The notes beneath the pieces are model-generated. The model was not told the DNA's origin. It made no database searches and saw nothing but the letters and a program-made list of their open reading frames with translations. Below, in pieces: positions 9,223 to 18,371 of a stretch of 64,000 nucleotides of DNA. The position numbers and the translations under genes were made by a program. Source of the DNA: Flavobacterium fryxellicola. GTDB taxonomy: Bacteria > Bacteroidota > Bacteroidia > Flavobacteriales > Flavobacteriaceae. The stretch covers positions 124,001 through 188,000 of the forward strand of contig NZ_FRDK01000002.1 of the NCBI RefSeq assembly GCF_900143245.1. The letters run 5' to 3'. The first letter of the stretch is position 1; every line of letters begins with the position of its first letter.

Positions 9223-11424
9223 ATGAAATATTTCAAGAATCATTTACCATTACTTGTTTTAGTTTTTTGTTTTAGTATTCCAATGTTTTCACAAAACGCA
9301 AGTACTAAAGAAGTAGCGAGACTTAAAAAACTGTCTCAACAAGTGACCATTATTAGAGATAATTGGGGAATTGCTCATGTGTACGGTAAAACTGATGCCG
9401 ATGCTGTTTTTGGAATGTTATACGCGCAATGTGAAGATGATTTCAAACGCGTAGAAATGAATTACATCGAAAAACTAGGACGCCTTTCCGAAATTAAAGG
9501 ACAAGCTGTTCTGTATAATGACTTAGAAATTAAACTTTTAATTGATACCGAAGAAGCCAAAGCAGATTATATAAAAGCCTCTCCTTGGTTGAAAAAATTA
9601 TTAAATAGTTATGCTGATGGCATTAACTTTTACCTAAACAATCATCCCGAAGTAAAACCCGCTTTATTGACTCATTTTGAACCATGGTTTCCGCTTCTTT
9701 GGACGGATGGTAGTATTGGTGCCATTAGTACCGCTAATCTTACAACTGGAGAATTAAAAGCATTTTATTCTGGAAATACGGATAAAGTCGCTTACATCGA
9801 ACGTGAAAAAGACATACAAACTGGCTCGAACGGATTTGCAATTGCGCCTTCAAAAACAGCTTCGGGAAATGCCATTTTATACATTAATCCACATACTACT
9901 TTTTATTTCAGACCGGAAATACAGGTAAGTAGCGAAGAAGGATTAAACGCTTATGGAGCTGTAACGTGGGGACAATTTTTTATTTACCAAGGATTTAATG
10001 AAAGTTGTGGCTGGATGCACACCTCATCAAATGTAGATGTAGCCGATATATATGCTGAAAAAATTATAACCAAAAACAACAAGCTGTTTTACGAATACGA
10101 TAAAAAATTGTTTCCAGTAATCGAAAAATGGATCACTATCAAGTATCTAGAAAACGGAAAACTAATTCCTAAATCATTCAAAACCTATTCTACCAATAAC
10201 GGTCCAATTATGGCCAAAAGAGATGGAAAATGGATTAGCTTAAAATCAAATAACCGTTCCATGAAAAGTTTAGAGCAAAGCTGGGTGCGGACCAAAGCGA
10301 AAAGTTTTGAAGACTACAAAAAGGCAATGGATTTAAAAGCCAATACATCTAACAATACCGTATATGCTGACAAAGAGGGAAACATTGCCTACTGGCATGG
10401 TAATTTTATTCCTATTCGAGATAAAAATTTAAATTGGTCAAAAGTAATGGACGGTACGACATCAGCAACACAGTGGAAAGGCTTGCACGACGTTTCAGAA
10501 ACCGTTCATTCCTATAATCCTACAAACGGTTGGCTGCAAAACTGTAACTCTACCCCTTACACTGTGGCTGGAGACAATAGTCCAAAAGAAGAAAATTATC
10601 TCCCTTATATGGCGCCTGATGGGGAAAGTTTTAGAGGAATCAATGCCGTTCGCTTATTAAGCAAAGGCGAAAAATACACTTTAGACAAAGTAATTGCTGA
10701 CGGATATGATACAAAACTAACGGCTTTTGAAGTTTTAATCCCGTCGTTAATATCCAGTTTTGAAAAAAATATTAATACAGAAGATGCATTATATAACGAA
10801 TTAATTGAACCGATAACCCAATTAAAAAAATGGGATTATTATGCCAAAGAAAATTCTGTTGCAACCACATTGGCCATCGAATGGGGTTATAAATTGGATA
10901 AAATTATTCAAAAAGTATATATTGACGAAGGTGAAATGGACCAAGTAGAAAATACCCGTGCTTTTGCAAAAAATGCACTTCCTGAACAATTGATTCCTCA
11001 GCTAAAAATGGTTGTCGACGAACTGAAAATTAAATTTGGAAGCTGGCAGATCCCTTGGGGAGAAATGAATCGTTTCCAGAGATGTTCGGGAGAAATGAAT
11101 CTGATTTATAATGACGGTTTAGAAAGCTTACCCATTGGTTATGGTCCAGCAATTTGGGGAAGTTTACCGGCTTATAAAAGCTCCTACCAGAACGATACTA
11201 AAAAACGCTATGGATCTAACGGGAATAGTTTTGTGTGTGCGGTAGAATTTGGACCAAAAATAAAAGCCAAATCTTTACTAGCAGGCGGAAATAGCGGTGA
11301 TCCAAAATCAAAACATTTTTACGATCAGGCAGAGATGTATCGAAAAGGACAATTTAAAGAGGTATTATTTTATAAGGAAGAGGTACAAAAAAATGCCGAG
11401 CGAAGCTATCATCCTGGCGAATAA
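9223..11424 (+). CDS. Penicillin acylase family Ntn-hydrolase, exported
   Basis: The 733-residue precursor has a signal peptide (cut near MFSQ, residue 24). An alpha-chain part opens with VTIIRDNWGIAHVYGKTDADAVFG. The autocatalytic site is TGSNGFAIAPSKTASG, where Ser202 becomes the N-terminal nucleophile of the beta chain. Later come NTVYADKEGNIAYWHGNFIP, NCNSTPYTVAG and GGNSGDPKSKHF-type motifs. The family (penicillin, cephalosporin, acyl-homoserine-lactone and aculeacin acylases) hydrolyses amide bonds in the periplasm; the substrate here is unknown. Coupling to cyanophycinase suggests amide or dipeptide processing, an inference. Acyl-homoserine lactone acylase activity is an alternative. 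Confidence 0.88.
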   Translation: MKYFKNHLPLLVLVFCFSIPMFSQNASTKEVARLKKLSQQVTIIRDNWGIAHVYGKTDADAVFGMLYAQCEDDFKRVEMNYIEKLGRLSEIKGQAVLYNDLEIKLLIDTEEAKADYIKASPWLKKLLNSYADGINFYLNNHPEVKPALLTHFEPWFPLLWTDGSIGAISTANLTTGELKAFYSGNTDKVAYIEREKDIQTGSNGFAIAPSKTASGNAILYINPHTTFYFRPEIQVSSEEGLNAYGAVTWGQFFIYQGFNESCGWMHTSSNVDVADIYAEKIITKNNKLFYEYDKKLFPVIEKWITIKYLENGKLIPKSFKTYSTNNGPIMAKRDGKWISLKSNNRSMKSLEQSWVRTKAKSFEDYKKAMDLKANTSNNTVYADKEGNIAYWHGNFIPIRDKNLNWSKVMDGTTSATQWKGLHDVSETVHSYNPTNGWLQNCNSTPYTVAGDNSPKEENYLPYMAPDGESFRGINAVRLLSKGEKYTLDKVIADGYDTKLTAFEVLIPSLISSFEKNINTEDALYNELIEPITQLKKWDYYAKENSVATTLAIEWGYKLDKIIQKVYIDEGEMDQVENTRAFAKNALPEQLIPQLKMVVDELKIKFGSWQIPWGEMNRFQRCSGEMNLIYNDGLESLPIGYGPAIWGSLPAYKSSYQNDTKKRYGSNGNSFVCAVEFGPKIKAKSLLAGGNSGDPKSKHFYDQAEMYRKGQFKEVLFYKEEVQKNAERSYHPGE

Positions 11425-11536
11425 ATACTTTGTTATCCACTATAAGAATTCAAAATACAGTGATAAGATAAAAAAATTAAAGTTTTATTTTCATGACTGC
11501 TTAATTGAGAAATTTGTAAAAATAAAAATAACTAGT

Positions 11537-12307
11537 ATGAAAAACACTCTTTTTATCCTTTTAGGAATATTGTTGTGCTCCAATGGCGTATTTGCCCAGC
11601 TGAAAGCAGTAAAATATTCTGATGGAAATCAAAAATTAAATGGGTTGTCAGTTGGCCCAGAGAAAGGAAACAAAACGAACCCTGGTATTCTAATTCTTCC
11701 CGCCTGGAAAGGGATCGATACGCATGCAAAAGAATCCGCAGCAAAGCTTTCTAAAATGGGATATTATGCCTTCGTCGCTGATATTTATGGTGAAGGAAAT
11801 TATCCGACAACTACACAGGAAGCAGGAAAACAAGCTGGTTTTTATAAAAACAATGTAGCTGATTATCACAGACGCATCCAACTTGCTTTAGACCAATTAG
11901 TAAAAGCAGGAGCTAATCCTGATACTATTGTTGTAATAGGATATTGCTTTGGAGGAACAGGCGCGCTTGAAGCAGCGAGAGCAGGAATGAAAATCCAAGG
12001 AGTAGTGTCTTTTCATGGTGGTTTAGGACGCGATCCTTCTCGCATTAACAATCCAATAACGGCAAAGGTTTTAGTTTTACATGGTGCCGATGATACCTAC
12101 GTTCCAGCGACAGAAGTAGCTGCTTTTCAGCAAGAAATGCGTGATACAAATGCAGATTGGGAAATGATTTATTATGCTAATTCTGTTCATGCCTTTACAG
12201 ATCCAGAAGCAGGAAACGATAATTCTAAAGGCGCTGCTTACAATGAAAAAGCCGCTAAAAAATCTTGGGAACGCATGAATTCTTTCTTAAAAGAAGTTTT
12301 GAAATAG
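11537..12307 (+). CDS. Dienelactone hydrolase family protein, exported
   Basis: The frame is open from 11297, but I start at ATG 11537. That gives a clean signal peptide (cut near GVFAQ) and removes overlap with the acylase gene. The 256-residue alpha/beta hydrolase has the triad of the family: Cys137 in GYCFGG, an Asp in GADDTYV (185/186) and His218 in SVHAFT. Dienelactone hydrolase itself opens the lactone ring in chloroaromatic breakdown, but exported homologues in Bacteroidota are of unknown substrate. It is 112 bases after the acylase, so a separate promoter is possible. Confidence 0.85.
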   Translation: MKNTLFILLGILLCSNGVFAQLKAVKYSDGNQKLNGLSVGPEKGNKTNPGILILPAWKGIDTHAKESAAKLSKMGYYAFVADIYGEGNYPTTTQEAGKQAGFYKNNVADYHRRIQLALDQLVKAGANPDTIVVIGYCFGGTGALEAARAGMKIQGVVSFHGGLGRDPSRINNPITAKVLVLHGADDTYVPATEVAAFQQEMRDTNADWEMIYYANSVHAFTDPEAGNDNSKGAAYNEKAAKKSWERMNSFLKEVLK

Positions 12308-12328
12308 TTTACTGCATATTTTTTTTTC

Positions 12329-12406
12329 AAAAACAGTATAAGTTGTAGATTTTTATTAGTTTTATATCTTGAAATTTAACAAAATTATAGAAATTATACT
12401 GTTTTT
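12329..12406. repeat. 13-bp perfect inverted repeat with 52-base loop upstream of DUF3667 gene
   Basis: AAAAACAGTATAA (12329-12341) is repeated inverted as TTATACTGTTTTT (12394-12406). The right arm plus its T-run ends three bases before the ATG at 12410. It could act as the terminator of the hydrolase gene or occlude the downstream start; the long loop is unusual for a terminator. Confidence 0.6.
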
Positions 12407-12409
12407 TTT

Positions 12410-13423
12410 ATGTCAAAAAGTAAAATCAGGAACGACAAAACCTGCCTTAATTGTAGGTTTGTAGTTGAAAATAGATTCTGTCCTAATTGCGGACAAGAAA
12501 ATACCGATACGCGAAAAACGTTTCACCACCTCTTTATCCATTTTTTTGAAGATTTGACACACTACGAGAATGCTTTTTGGAGAACTATTAAAAATCTCCT
12601 ATTTAAACCTGGCACACTGACTAAAGAATACCTTTCTGGAAAACGACTTTCTTATTTAGCTCCAGTTCGACTTTACATTTTTATCAGCTTTATTACCTTT
12701 TTAATAATAGCCCTTTTTCCAAACAATAGTAATACAGCAGAGAAAAATATACAAAAGGAGCCTAGTATTACCACTAGAAATAAATCTTTTCAAAATATTA
12801 TTTCCAAAAATGATTCAATTAAAAACACCCAAACTGCATCAAAAGATGAAGATCAATTATTTAATGTGGGATATGACTCCGTAGCACAATTAGACTCAAT
12901 CCAACAAAATGCCAATGAAGAAGAAAAACTTTCTGATTTCAACTATTGGATTATTAAAAAAATTCAAACGGTCAAAGAAGAAAACACTCAAGCAGAAATT
13001 ATTGAAAAATTCATTAGTTCTTTCACGCACAACTTACCCAAAGTTCTCTTCATTTACATGCCGCTTTTTGCTCTTTTTCTTTTGTTATTCCAAAATAAAA
13101 AACAATGGTTTTATTTTGATCACGGCATTTTTACCTTACATTATTTCTCTTTCTTATTATTGATCCTATTACTATTGTTCCTGATTAACGAAGGACTATC
13201 CTTTTTTCAGAAATCCAGTTTTGCTTCATTTCTCCAAATAATTATTAATTTTATCGGAATTGGATGGATGGTTTACTATTTTTACCCTGCACATCACCGC
13301 TTTTATGGTGAAACAAGATTTATTTCGTTTCTAAAAAGCAGTGTATTATTCTTTATTAATATTGTTCTTATAATTATAATTTTAACACTTTTTGCCCTTT
13401 ACACCTTTATCAATTTACATTAA
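12410..13423 (+). CDS. DUF3667 family membrane protein
   Basis: The 337-residue product starts with a zinc-ribbon-like pair, CLNCRF and CPNCGQEN. The DUF3667 signature then follows: FHHLFIHFFEDLTHYENAFW and TIKNLLFKPGTLTKEYLSGK, then RLSYLAPVRLYIFISF leading into the first membrane helix. A charged spacer of about 100 residues follows, and then four or so hydrophobic segments up to the C-terminus. The function is unknown; the family is widespread in Bacteroidota. It ends 4 bases before the M28 peptidase start. Confidence 0.85.
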   Translation: MSKSKIRNDKTCLNCRFVVENRFCPNCGQENTDTRKTFHHLFIHFFEDLTHYENAFWRTIKNLLFKPGTLTKEYLSGKRLSYLAPVRLYIFISFITFLIIALFPNNSNTAEKNIQKEPSITTRNKSFQNIISKNDSIKNTQTASKDEDQLFNVGYDSVAQLDSIQQNANEEEKLSDFNYWIIKKIQTVKEENTQAEIIEKFISSFTHNLPKVLFIYMPLFALFLLLFQNKKQWFYFDHGIFTLHYFSFLLLILLLLFLINEGLSFFQKSSFASFLQIIINFIGIGWMVYYFYPAHHRFYGETRFISFLKSSVLFFINIVLIIIILTLFALYTFINLH

Positions 13424-13427
13424 AAAA

Positions 13428-14441
13428 ATGAAAAAAATCTCTTTATTAAGTCTGTTCACCATTTTAACCTTAAGTTGTGCCTCTCAAAAAAGCAGTTTTG
13501 CTCAGGTGGACCCAACAAAATACATGAATACAATTACTGCTGACGAATTAAAAACACATCTTTATATCGTGGCTTCCGATGAAATGGAAGGCCGTGAAAC
13601 TGGATCTGCTGGACAGAAAAAAGCAGGTGTTTACCTCATCGATCAATACAAGAAGAACACCATCTCCTTCCCTACTGGCGCCTCAGATTATTATCAAAAA
13701 ATCCCTGCTGCTTTCCTAAACGCAAAACGAAACGAAAACTTAGCGGACTCCGAAAACGTTTGGGCCTACATTGAAGGATCTGAAAAACCAAATGAAGTGC
13801 TTGTAATTTCAGCTCACTACGATCACGTGGGAACAAAAAATGGAGAAATTTACAATGGAGCTGACGATGATGGATCAGGAACCGTTGCTTTACTCGAAAT
13901 TGCCCAAGCATTCCAGCTTGCTAAAAAAGAAGGACATGGCCCAAAACGCTCGATTCTATTTCTTCATGTGACGGGCGAGGAGCACGGCTTACATGGTTCA
14001 CGATATTATTCTGAAAATCCATTATTCCCCTTGGCAAATACAATTACCGACATCAATATAGATATGATAGGCCGCCGTGATGAAGCACACGCAGCCAGCA
14101 ACAATTACGTATATGTTATTGGAGCAAACCGATTGTCATCTGATTTAGATAACATTTGTACCATTGCAAACGCAAAATATACTCAATTGAATTTAGATTA
14201 CAAATACAACGACCCAAAAGATCCAAACCATTTCTATGAGCGATCTGACCACTACAATTTTGCTAAAAACGGAGTTCCTTCTGTTTTTCTTTTCAATGGC
14301 GTACATGCGGACTATCATAAACCAACGGACAGTCCAGACAAAATTGAATATGATGCATTAGCCAAAAGAGCGCAGTTTGCCTTTGTTACCGCTTGGGAAC
14401 TGGCAAACAGAGAAAACAGACCAGTTGTAGATAAAAAATAG
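13428..14441 (+). CDS. M28 family zinc metallopeptidase lipoprotein
   Basis: I start at ATG 13428, giving 337 residues with a lipobox (LTLSC, Cys17); an upstream in-frame ATG at 13392 would bury the signal. Metal ligands of family M28 are visible: SAHYDHVG (His130/Asp132), NGADDDGSGT (Asp147), GEEHG (Glu184/185), DMIGR (Asp212) and SDHYNF (His275). The family cuts N-terminal residues from peptides with two zinc ions. As a lipoprotein it is anchored in the envelope. Following cyanophycinase and the acylase, it could finish external peptide breakdown, which is inference. Confidence 0.9.
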   Translation: MKKISLLSLFTILTLSCASQKSSFAQVDPTKYMNTITADELKTHLYIVASDEMEGRETGSAGQKKAGVYLIDQYKKNTISFPTGASDYYQKIPAAFLNAKRNENLADSENVWAYIEGSEKPNEVLVISAHYDHVGTKNGEIYNGADDDGSGTVALLEIAQAFQLAKKEGHGPKRSILFLHVTGEEHGLHGSRYYSENPLFPLANTITDINIDMIGRRDEAHAASNNYVYVIGANRLSSDLDNICTIANAKYTQLNLDYKYNDPKDPNHFYERSDHYNFAKNGVPSVFLFNGVHADYHKPTDSPDKIEYDALAKRAQFAFVTAWELANRENRPVVDKK

Positions 14442-14447
14442 AATGAA

Positions 14448-14568
14448 TATTTGGGCATATCCTCGCTTTCACTAGCGTTACAGCGTGGTCGGGCTATCCA
14501 TTACAATCTTTATTGTCTCGTTAAAAAACGAGACAATAAAGGATTTCCTTTACTATCCCTTATGCAAA
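14448..14568 (+). repeat. Structured repeat, copy A (conserved frame with unique hairpin)
   Basis: Conserved blocks shared with copy B (45167-45272, minus): TATTTGGGCATATCC (14448-14462), GGTCGGGCTATCCATT (14487-14502) and ATCCCTTATGCAAA (14555-14568). Between the last two lies a perfect 15-bp hairpin, CTTTATTGTCTCGTT (14508-14522) with its complement at 14527-14541 and an AAAA loop. Its sequence is unrelated to the copy B hairpin. The outer ends can pair with each other (TTTG..CATA with TATGCAAA). Confidence 0.75.
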
Positions 14569-14580
14569 CAAAAAACCCAT

Positions 14581-14616
14581 AAAAAAAAGCTTTGAATCAC
14601 TTCAAAGCTTTTTTTT
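14581..14616. terminator. Bidirectional terminator between M28 peptidase and sensor kinase
   Basis: A 16-bp perfect stem: AAAAAAAAGCTTTGAA (14581-14596), loop TCAC, TTCAAAGCTTTTTTTT (14601-14616), between convergent genes. Confidence 0.9.
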
Positions 14617-14628
14617 ATCACGTATGGA

Positions 14629-15825
14629 TTAGACTCTTTCGTCAAATTCAATTTTGTCTGCACTGTCTATCTTAAATAAGGATTCCTCCAACGGCAGCGA
14701 AAAACAAAAAGAAGAACCAATTCCCTCCACACTTTCAACCCATATTTCACCATCATTTTTTTCTAAAAATCCTTTCACCAATAACAAGCCTATTCCGGCA
14801 CCTTTGTTATCTTTCCTTGCTTTTGAAAGTGTACTCATTTGTGGCGTAAAAAGTTTGTCTACTACCTCTTTAGACATTCCAACTCCAGAATCTTTTATTT
14901 GAATTACTAATTTTTCTGCTACAATTTTTGCCGAAACAGTAATTTCTCCCCCTGACAAACAATGCTTAAAGGCATTATTAATTATGTTTTGAACCACAGA
15001 AAACAACATTTTCCCGTCTGCAAAAACACTAATGTCTTTTTCGATTTTATTGTAAAGATTGATAGCATTCAAAGAGGCTTTTTCTCGTAAAGAATCAAAA
15101 ACTTTTTGTACATAAGTAAAAGGCTTAATTTTTGTTGGAGAAAAAACCTCTGATGCATACTTTATTCTAGCCCATTCAACTAAATTGTCTAGCATATTTA
15201 ACTCATCGACTGCAGTTTTATGAACTAAATCGAGCATTTCTTTTGCTTTCTTGGATTCTAATCGGTCAAAATTTGTTTTCAAATATTCTGCTGTTCCTAT
15301 AATTCCGGATAATGGACTTCTTAAGTCGTGAGATACAATTGCGAGGACATTTTCTTTGTGTGCATTAAGCTCTTCCAGTTCTTTAACATATTTCTTGATG
15401 GCATCTTCTGATTTCTTTCGTTCCGTCAGATCGCGCAAAATTTTAACGTATCCCAATCTTTCGCCATCCATACCGATAAGCGGAAAAACCAAACCATAAG
15501 CATAAAACACTTCCTTGTCCTTACAAATATGCCATCTATTGTCTGTAGCTCTCCCTTCTGATAGCGCAGTTTGAATTTCCGTTTGGGGAACGCCATTTTT
15601 TATGTCTTCTTCGGTGAAAATTATATCAAAACTTTCTCCTATAATTTCATCCGATTCATAACCAAAAATTTTTTCAGCTCCAGAACTCCAGCTATTTATT
15701 ATAAATTCATTATCAAGAGTGAAAATCGAATAATCTTGTAGACTATCAATTATTTGGCTATAAAACTCAGCTGTTGGAATGTATTTACTTTTAAGAATTT
15801 TAGCATTTGTTTTCTTGTTTTCCAT
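14629..15825 (-). CDS. PAS domain sensor histidine kinase
   Basis: I choose the start at 15825 (MENKKTNAK, 398 residues); the longer frame from 15963 adds an unlikely leader. There is a PAS fold at about 20-135 (FIINSWSSGAEKIFGYESDEIIG, then PAC-like VKILRDLTERK). A HisKA dimerisation helix has phospho-accepting His166 in VSHDLRSPLSG. The HATPase domain shows an N box (QNIINNAFKH), G1 DSGVGMS and G2 GAGIGLLLVKGFLEKNDGEI. No membrane segment is seen, so it is cytoplasmic. No response regulator is adjacent, so it is an orphan kinase of unknown signal. Confidence 0.9.
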   Translation of the reverse strand: MENKKTNAKILKSKYIPTAEFYSQIIDSLQDYSIFTLDNEFIINSWSSGAEKIFGYESDEIIGESFDIIFTEEDIKNGVPQTEIQTALSEGRATDNRWHICKDKEVFYAYGLVFPLIGMDGERLGYVKILRDLTERKKSEDAIKKYVKELEELNAHKENVLAIVSHDLRSPLSGIIGTAEYLKTNFDRLESKKAKEMLDLVHKTAVDELNMLDNLVEWARIKYASEVFSPTKIKPFTYVQKVFDSLREKASLNAINLYNKIEKDISVFADGKMLFSVVQNIINNAFKHCLSGGEITVSAKIVAEKLVIQIKDSGVGMSKEVVDKLFTPQMSTLSKARKDNKGAGIGLLLVKGFLEKNDGEIWVESVEGIGSSFCFSLPLEESLFKIDSADKIEFDERV

Positions 15826-15963
15826 TAAATTATATAAATAATATTTTAAATTTTGAAAGCTTATGATCAATTGATTTGATTGTCTAGAGCGCTCAAAGAT
15901 AAACAAAAGAAAATACGATTGCTTTAATACAAAGAATATAAACCCTATCTGGCCAATACACAC

Positions 15964-16707
15964 TAGAAAAGCTATTTTATTTACTCATTAAATAAGAAAA
16001 TTCTAAATAACTTTACTAACCTCAATTTGATAGTCTCCCATTTTATACTATTTAAGCTACTAAAATACCCAATACAATTTCACTAACCTTTATGGATTGA
16101 AAATGCTCGATTTCTTGATTTTCTCAGCTTTCTACTCCTTTTACTATTAAAATTGTACTTATTCTAAAGTGGTCGCCTTCGAATAAATTACAAACTGATG
16201 CAAATGCTGAATAGGATCTTCATTGAAACTACAAATATTTTATGAGTTACTTCCTCTCCAGTTACAAATCTGATTTTAACCAATTAGATAATTATTTTTT
16301 GATACTAATTCAATTTTATTTCAAACTAAACCTACAAGAAGAAGTTAATTTGCTACTGGATAACACATTACATTAATTTTATAAGTTTTAGATTAAATTG
16401 TGTAAGTTTTCAATAAAGCTTTATACCTAAATTTGATTGCATCAAAACACCAGTCATTACAATCTTACTTTGAGTACTTTACTAAGAGCATTGATTGAAA
16501 AGTAAGAAAAGAATATTTTTTACATACTCAAAATTATATACCACATTAAGTAACATAGAAAAAAAAACTATGATATAAATCAGAAAAGAGAATCACATAA
16601 AAAACAAAAAGCAATAATTAAAAAAATTCCTTGCACCTGAATCAATTACAAGTTCTATAATACGCATTGGTTACCAAGTTTGATTACTAACTTTTAAATG
16701 TTTAATT
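15964..16707. other. Long intergenic region without a recognised gene
   Basis: About 740 AT-rich bases upstream of the ferritin-like pair and divergent from the sensor kinase. I see no ORF of note, no RNA gene and no clear TAnnTTTG promoter. A TTGCAC / TATAAT pair (about 16632-16661, spacer 19) resembles a generic sigma-70 promoter but is not the Bacteroidota type. Confidence 0.4.
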
Positions 16708-17451
16708 ATGAAAAATGAAGTAAAAATTCATGAAGTAAGTTCCTCTACCCTCAAAGGCCGACGGGAATTTCTTAAAATCAGTGGTCTGGTCGTTGCCAGC
16801 ACAGGACTGATTATGATGGGATGTAACGATGATGATAATCCCACTGCTGATGACAAATTTCCAGGAATTAGAAATGGAAAGTTTGATTTAGGTGGCAACG
16901 ATTTAGGTGTACTGAGTTATGCCTATGCTTTGGAGCAATTGGAAGCAGACTTTTATACAAAAGTAGTTAATGCAAGCAACTTCACAGCGACTTTTAATGC
17001 GACTGAACGACAAGTTCTCACTGATTTGTATTATCATGAGGTAATTCACAGAGAATTTTTCAAAACTGCTTTAACCGGGGCGCTTCCTAATCCAAGCGTT
17101 CAGTTACTTCCTAATCTGGCATTCAATTACGGTAGTTTAAATTTCAATAGCCGTAATGAAGTTTTAGCCACAGCAAAAGCTTTAGAGGATACTGGCGTAG
17201 CGGCTTACAATGGTGCTGGAAGATTGTTGACAAATCCTGATTACTTAGTATTAGCGGGAAAAATTGTTTCAGTCGAAGCACGGCATGCCTCTGCGATTAG
17301 AAGTTTAATTAATCCCAACTCTGCTGATTTTGCTGGTGATGATGTAGTAAACACGACTACCGGACTTGATGTCGTAAAAACTCCTTCTCAAGTTCTACCT
17401 ATTGCTGGTGGATTTATCACAACTCCTTTTACTGCGCAATTTTTACCCTAA
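16708..17451 (+). CDS. Exported ferritin-like domain protein (first of pair)
   Basis: The 247-residue product begins with a twin-arginine-like signal, RREFLKISG (Arg18-Arg19), and a hydrophobic stretch ending in GCNDDD (Cys39). It is therefore probably a Tat-exported lipoprotein. The body is a four-helix ferritin-like bundle (Ferritin_2 type). The carboxylate/histidine helices are LEQLEADFYTKV, YYHEVIHREFF, ALEDTGVAAYNGAG and VEARHASAIRSL. The catalysed reaction, if any, is unknown; di-iron or manganese binding is plausible from the E...ExxH pattern. It is 21 bases ahead of a paralogue with the same architecture. Confidence 0.85.
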   Translation: MKNEVKIHEVSSSTLKGRREFLKISGLVVASTGLIMMGCNDDDNPTADDKFPGIRNGKFDLGGNDLGVLSYAYALEQLEADFYTKVVNASNFTATFNATERQVLTDLYYHEVIHREFFKTALTGALPNPSVQLLPNLAFNYGSLNFNSRNEVLATAKALEDTGVAAYNGAGRLLTNPDYLVLAGKIVSVEARHASAIRSLINPNSADFAGDDVVNTTTGLDVVKTPSQVLPIAGGFITTPFTAQFLP

Positions 17452-17472
17452 TCAAATTTAAAACTTATCATT

Positions 17473-18303
17473 ATGAACATATTAAAATTTTTAGAACCGT
17501 TTACCAATGAGAATTTAATGAATGGTAAAGGTTCCAGAAGAGACAGTTTCAATCTGTTTGGACATTTAGGTAAAAATGCTGCATTAGCAGCTGTGCCGTT
17601 TGGTCTTGCTGGGTTAACTTCCTCTAACGCATTTGCTGCTGATATTAGCCCTACACCTGCAACTCCAATTGGAGCCTTGCAACTGGCCCTAACGCTGGAA
17701 TATTTAGAAAAAGAATTCTATATTATGGGGTTAGCATCAGGTGTGATTCCAACAGCCGGTCGAGAAGAAAAAGTATTTATGCAAATTTCTGCACATGAAA
17801 CGGATCACGTAACCTTCTTGATTGCAGGTTTAGGAGGATCTGGAAGTGCTAATTTTGTTGCCAAACCCACTTTTGACTTTACTGTTGGTGGTACTTTTGA
17901 TCCTTTTAACGCAACTGGAATTGGAAAAACTGCGGCATACGCTCAATTTCTGGCTTTGGCGCAAGCTTTTGAAGATACGGGAGTTCGTGCTTATAAAGGA
18001 CAAGCTACTAATTTAATATCCACTCCAGATTTATTAACCGCAGCATTGCAAATTCATTCAGTGGAAGCGCGCCATGCCTCCGAAGTGAGAAGATTGCGAG
18101 GGTTAAAAGGGTGGATCACTGGAAATGAAAGAGGAGCTGGAATGCCAGCGGCAACACAACCAGTATATGATGGTGAACAAGTTACCACTCAGGCGGGTTT
18201 CAATACCGCAGCACTCTTTGGAGCATCTGCAGGATCTGAATCTTTTGATGAGCCTTTGACAACAGCTGAAACTGTTACTATTGCAAATCTGTTTATCGTG
18301 TAA
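17473..18303 (+). CDS. Exported ferritin-like domain protein (second of pair)
   Basis: A 276-residue paralogue of the preceding gene. The N-terminus has SRRDSFNLFG (Arg22-Arg23), then a hydrophobic segment ending SNAFAA, so a Tat-type signal with a cleavage site rather than a lipobox. The ferritin-like helices match the first protein: LEYLEKEFYIMG, ISAHETDHVTFL, AFEDTGVRAYKGQA and HSVEARHASEVRRLRG. The two probably act together in the envelope, one lipid-anchored and one soluble. The function is unknown; relatives include the desiccation-related PCC13-62 group, so stress or metal handling is a guess. Confidence 0.85.
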   Translation: MNILKFLEPFTNENLMNGKGSRRDSFNLFGHLGKNAALAAVPFGLAGLTSSNAFAADISPTPATPIGALQLALTLEYLEKEFYIMGLASGVIPTAGREEKVFMQISAHETDHVTFLIAGLGGSGSANFVAKPTFDFTVGGTFDPFNATGIGKTAAYAQFLALAQAFEDTGVRAYKGQATNLISTPDLLTAALQIHSVEARHASEVRRLRGLKGWITGNERGAGMPAATQPVYDGEQVTTQAGFNTAALFGASAGSESFDEPLTTAETVTIANLFIV

Positions 18304-18371
18304 TTAGTAATTAAAATTTCAAACAAACTCAGTAAGTTGTAAAATTGAAATTAAGCACGTTATTCCACAAA

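Noticed and set aside
11297..11536. N-terminal extension of the dienelactone hydrolase ORF
   Set aside because: It overlaps the acylase gene and would hide the signal peptide that starts at 11537.
14448..14568. attC-type integron site as explanation of the structured repeat
   Set aside because: No GTTRRRY/RYYYAAC core pairs of the expected form and no integrase in view; kept as an unnamed structured repeat instead.
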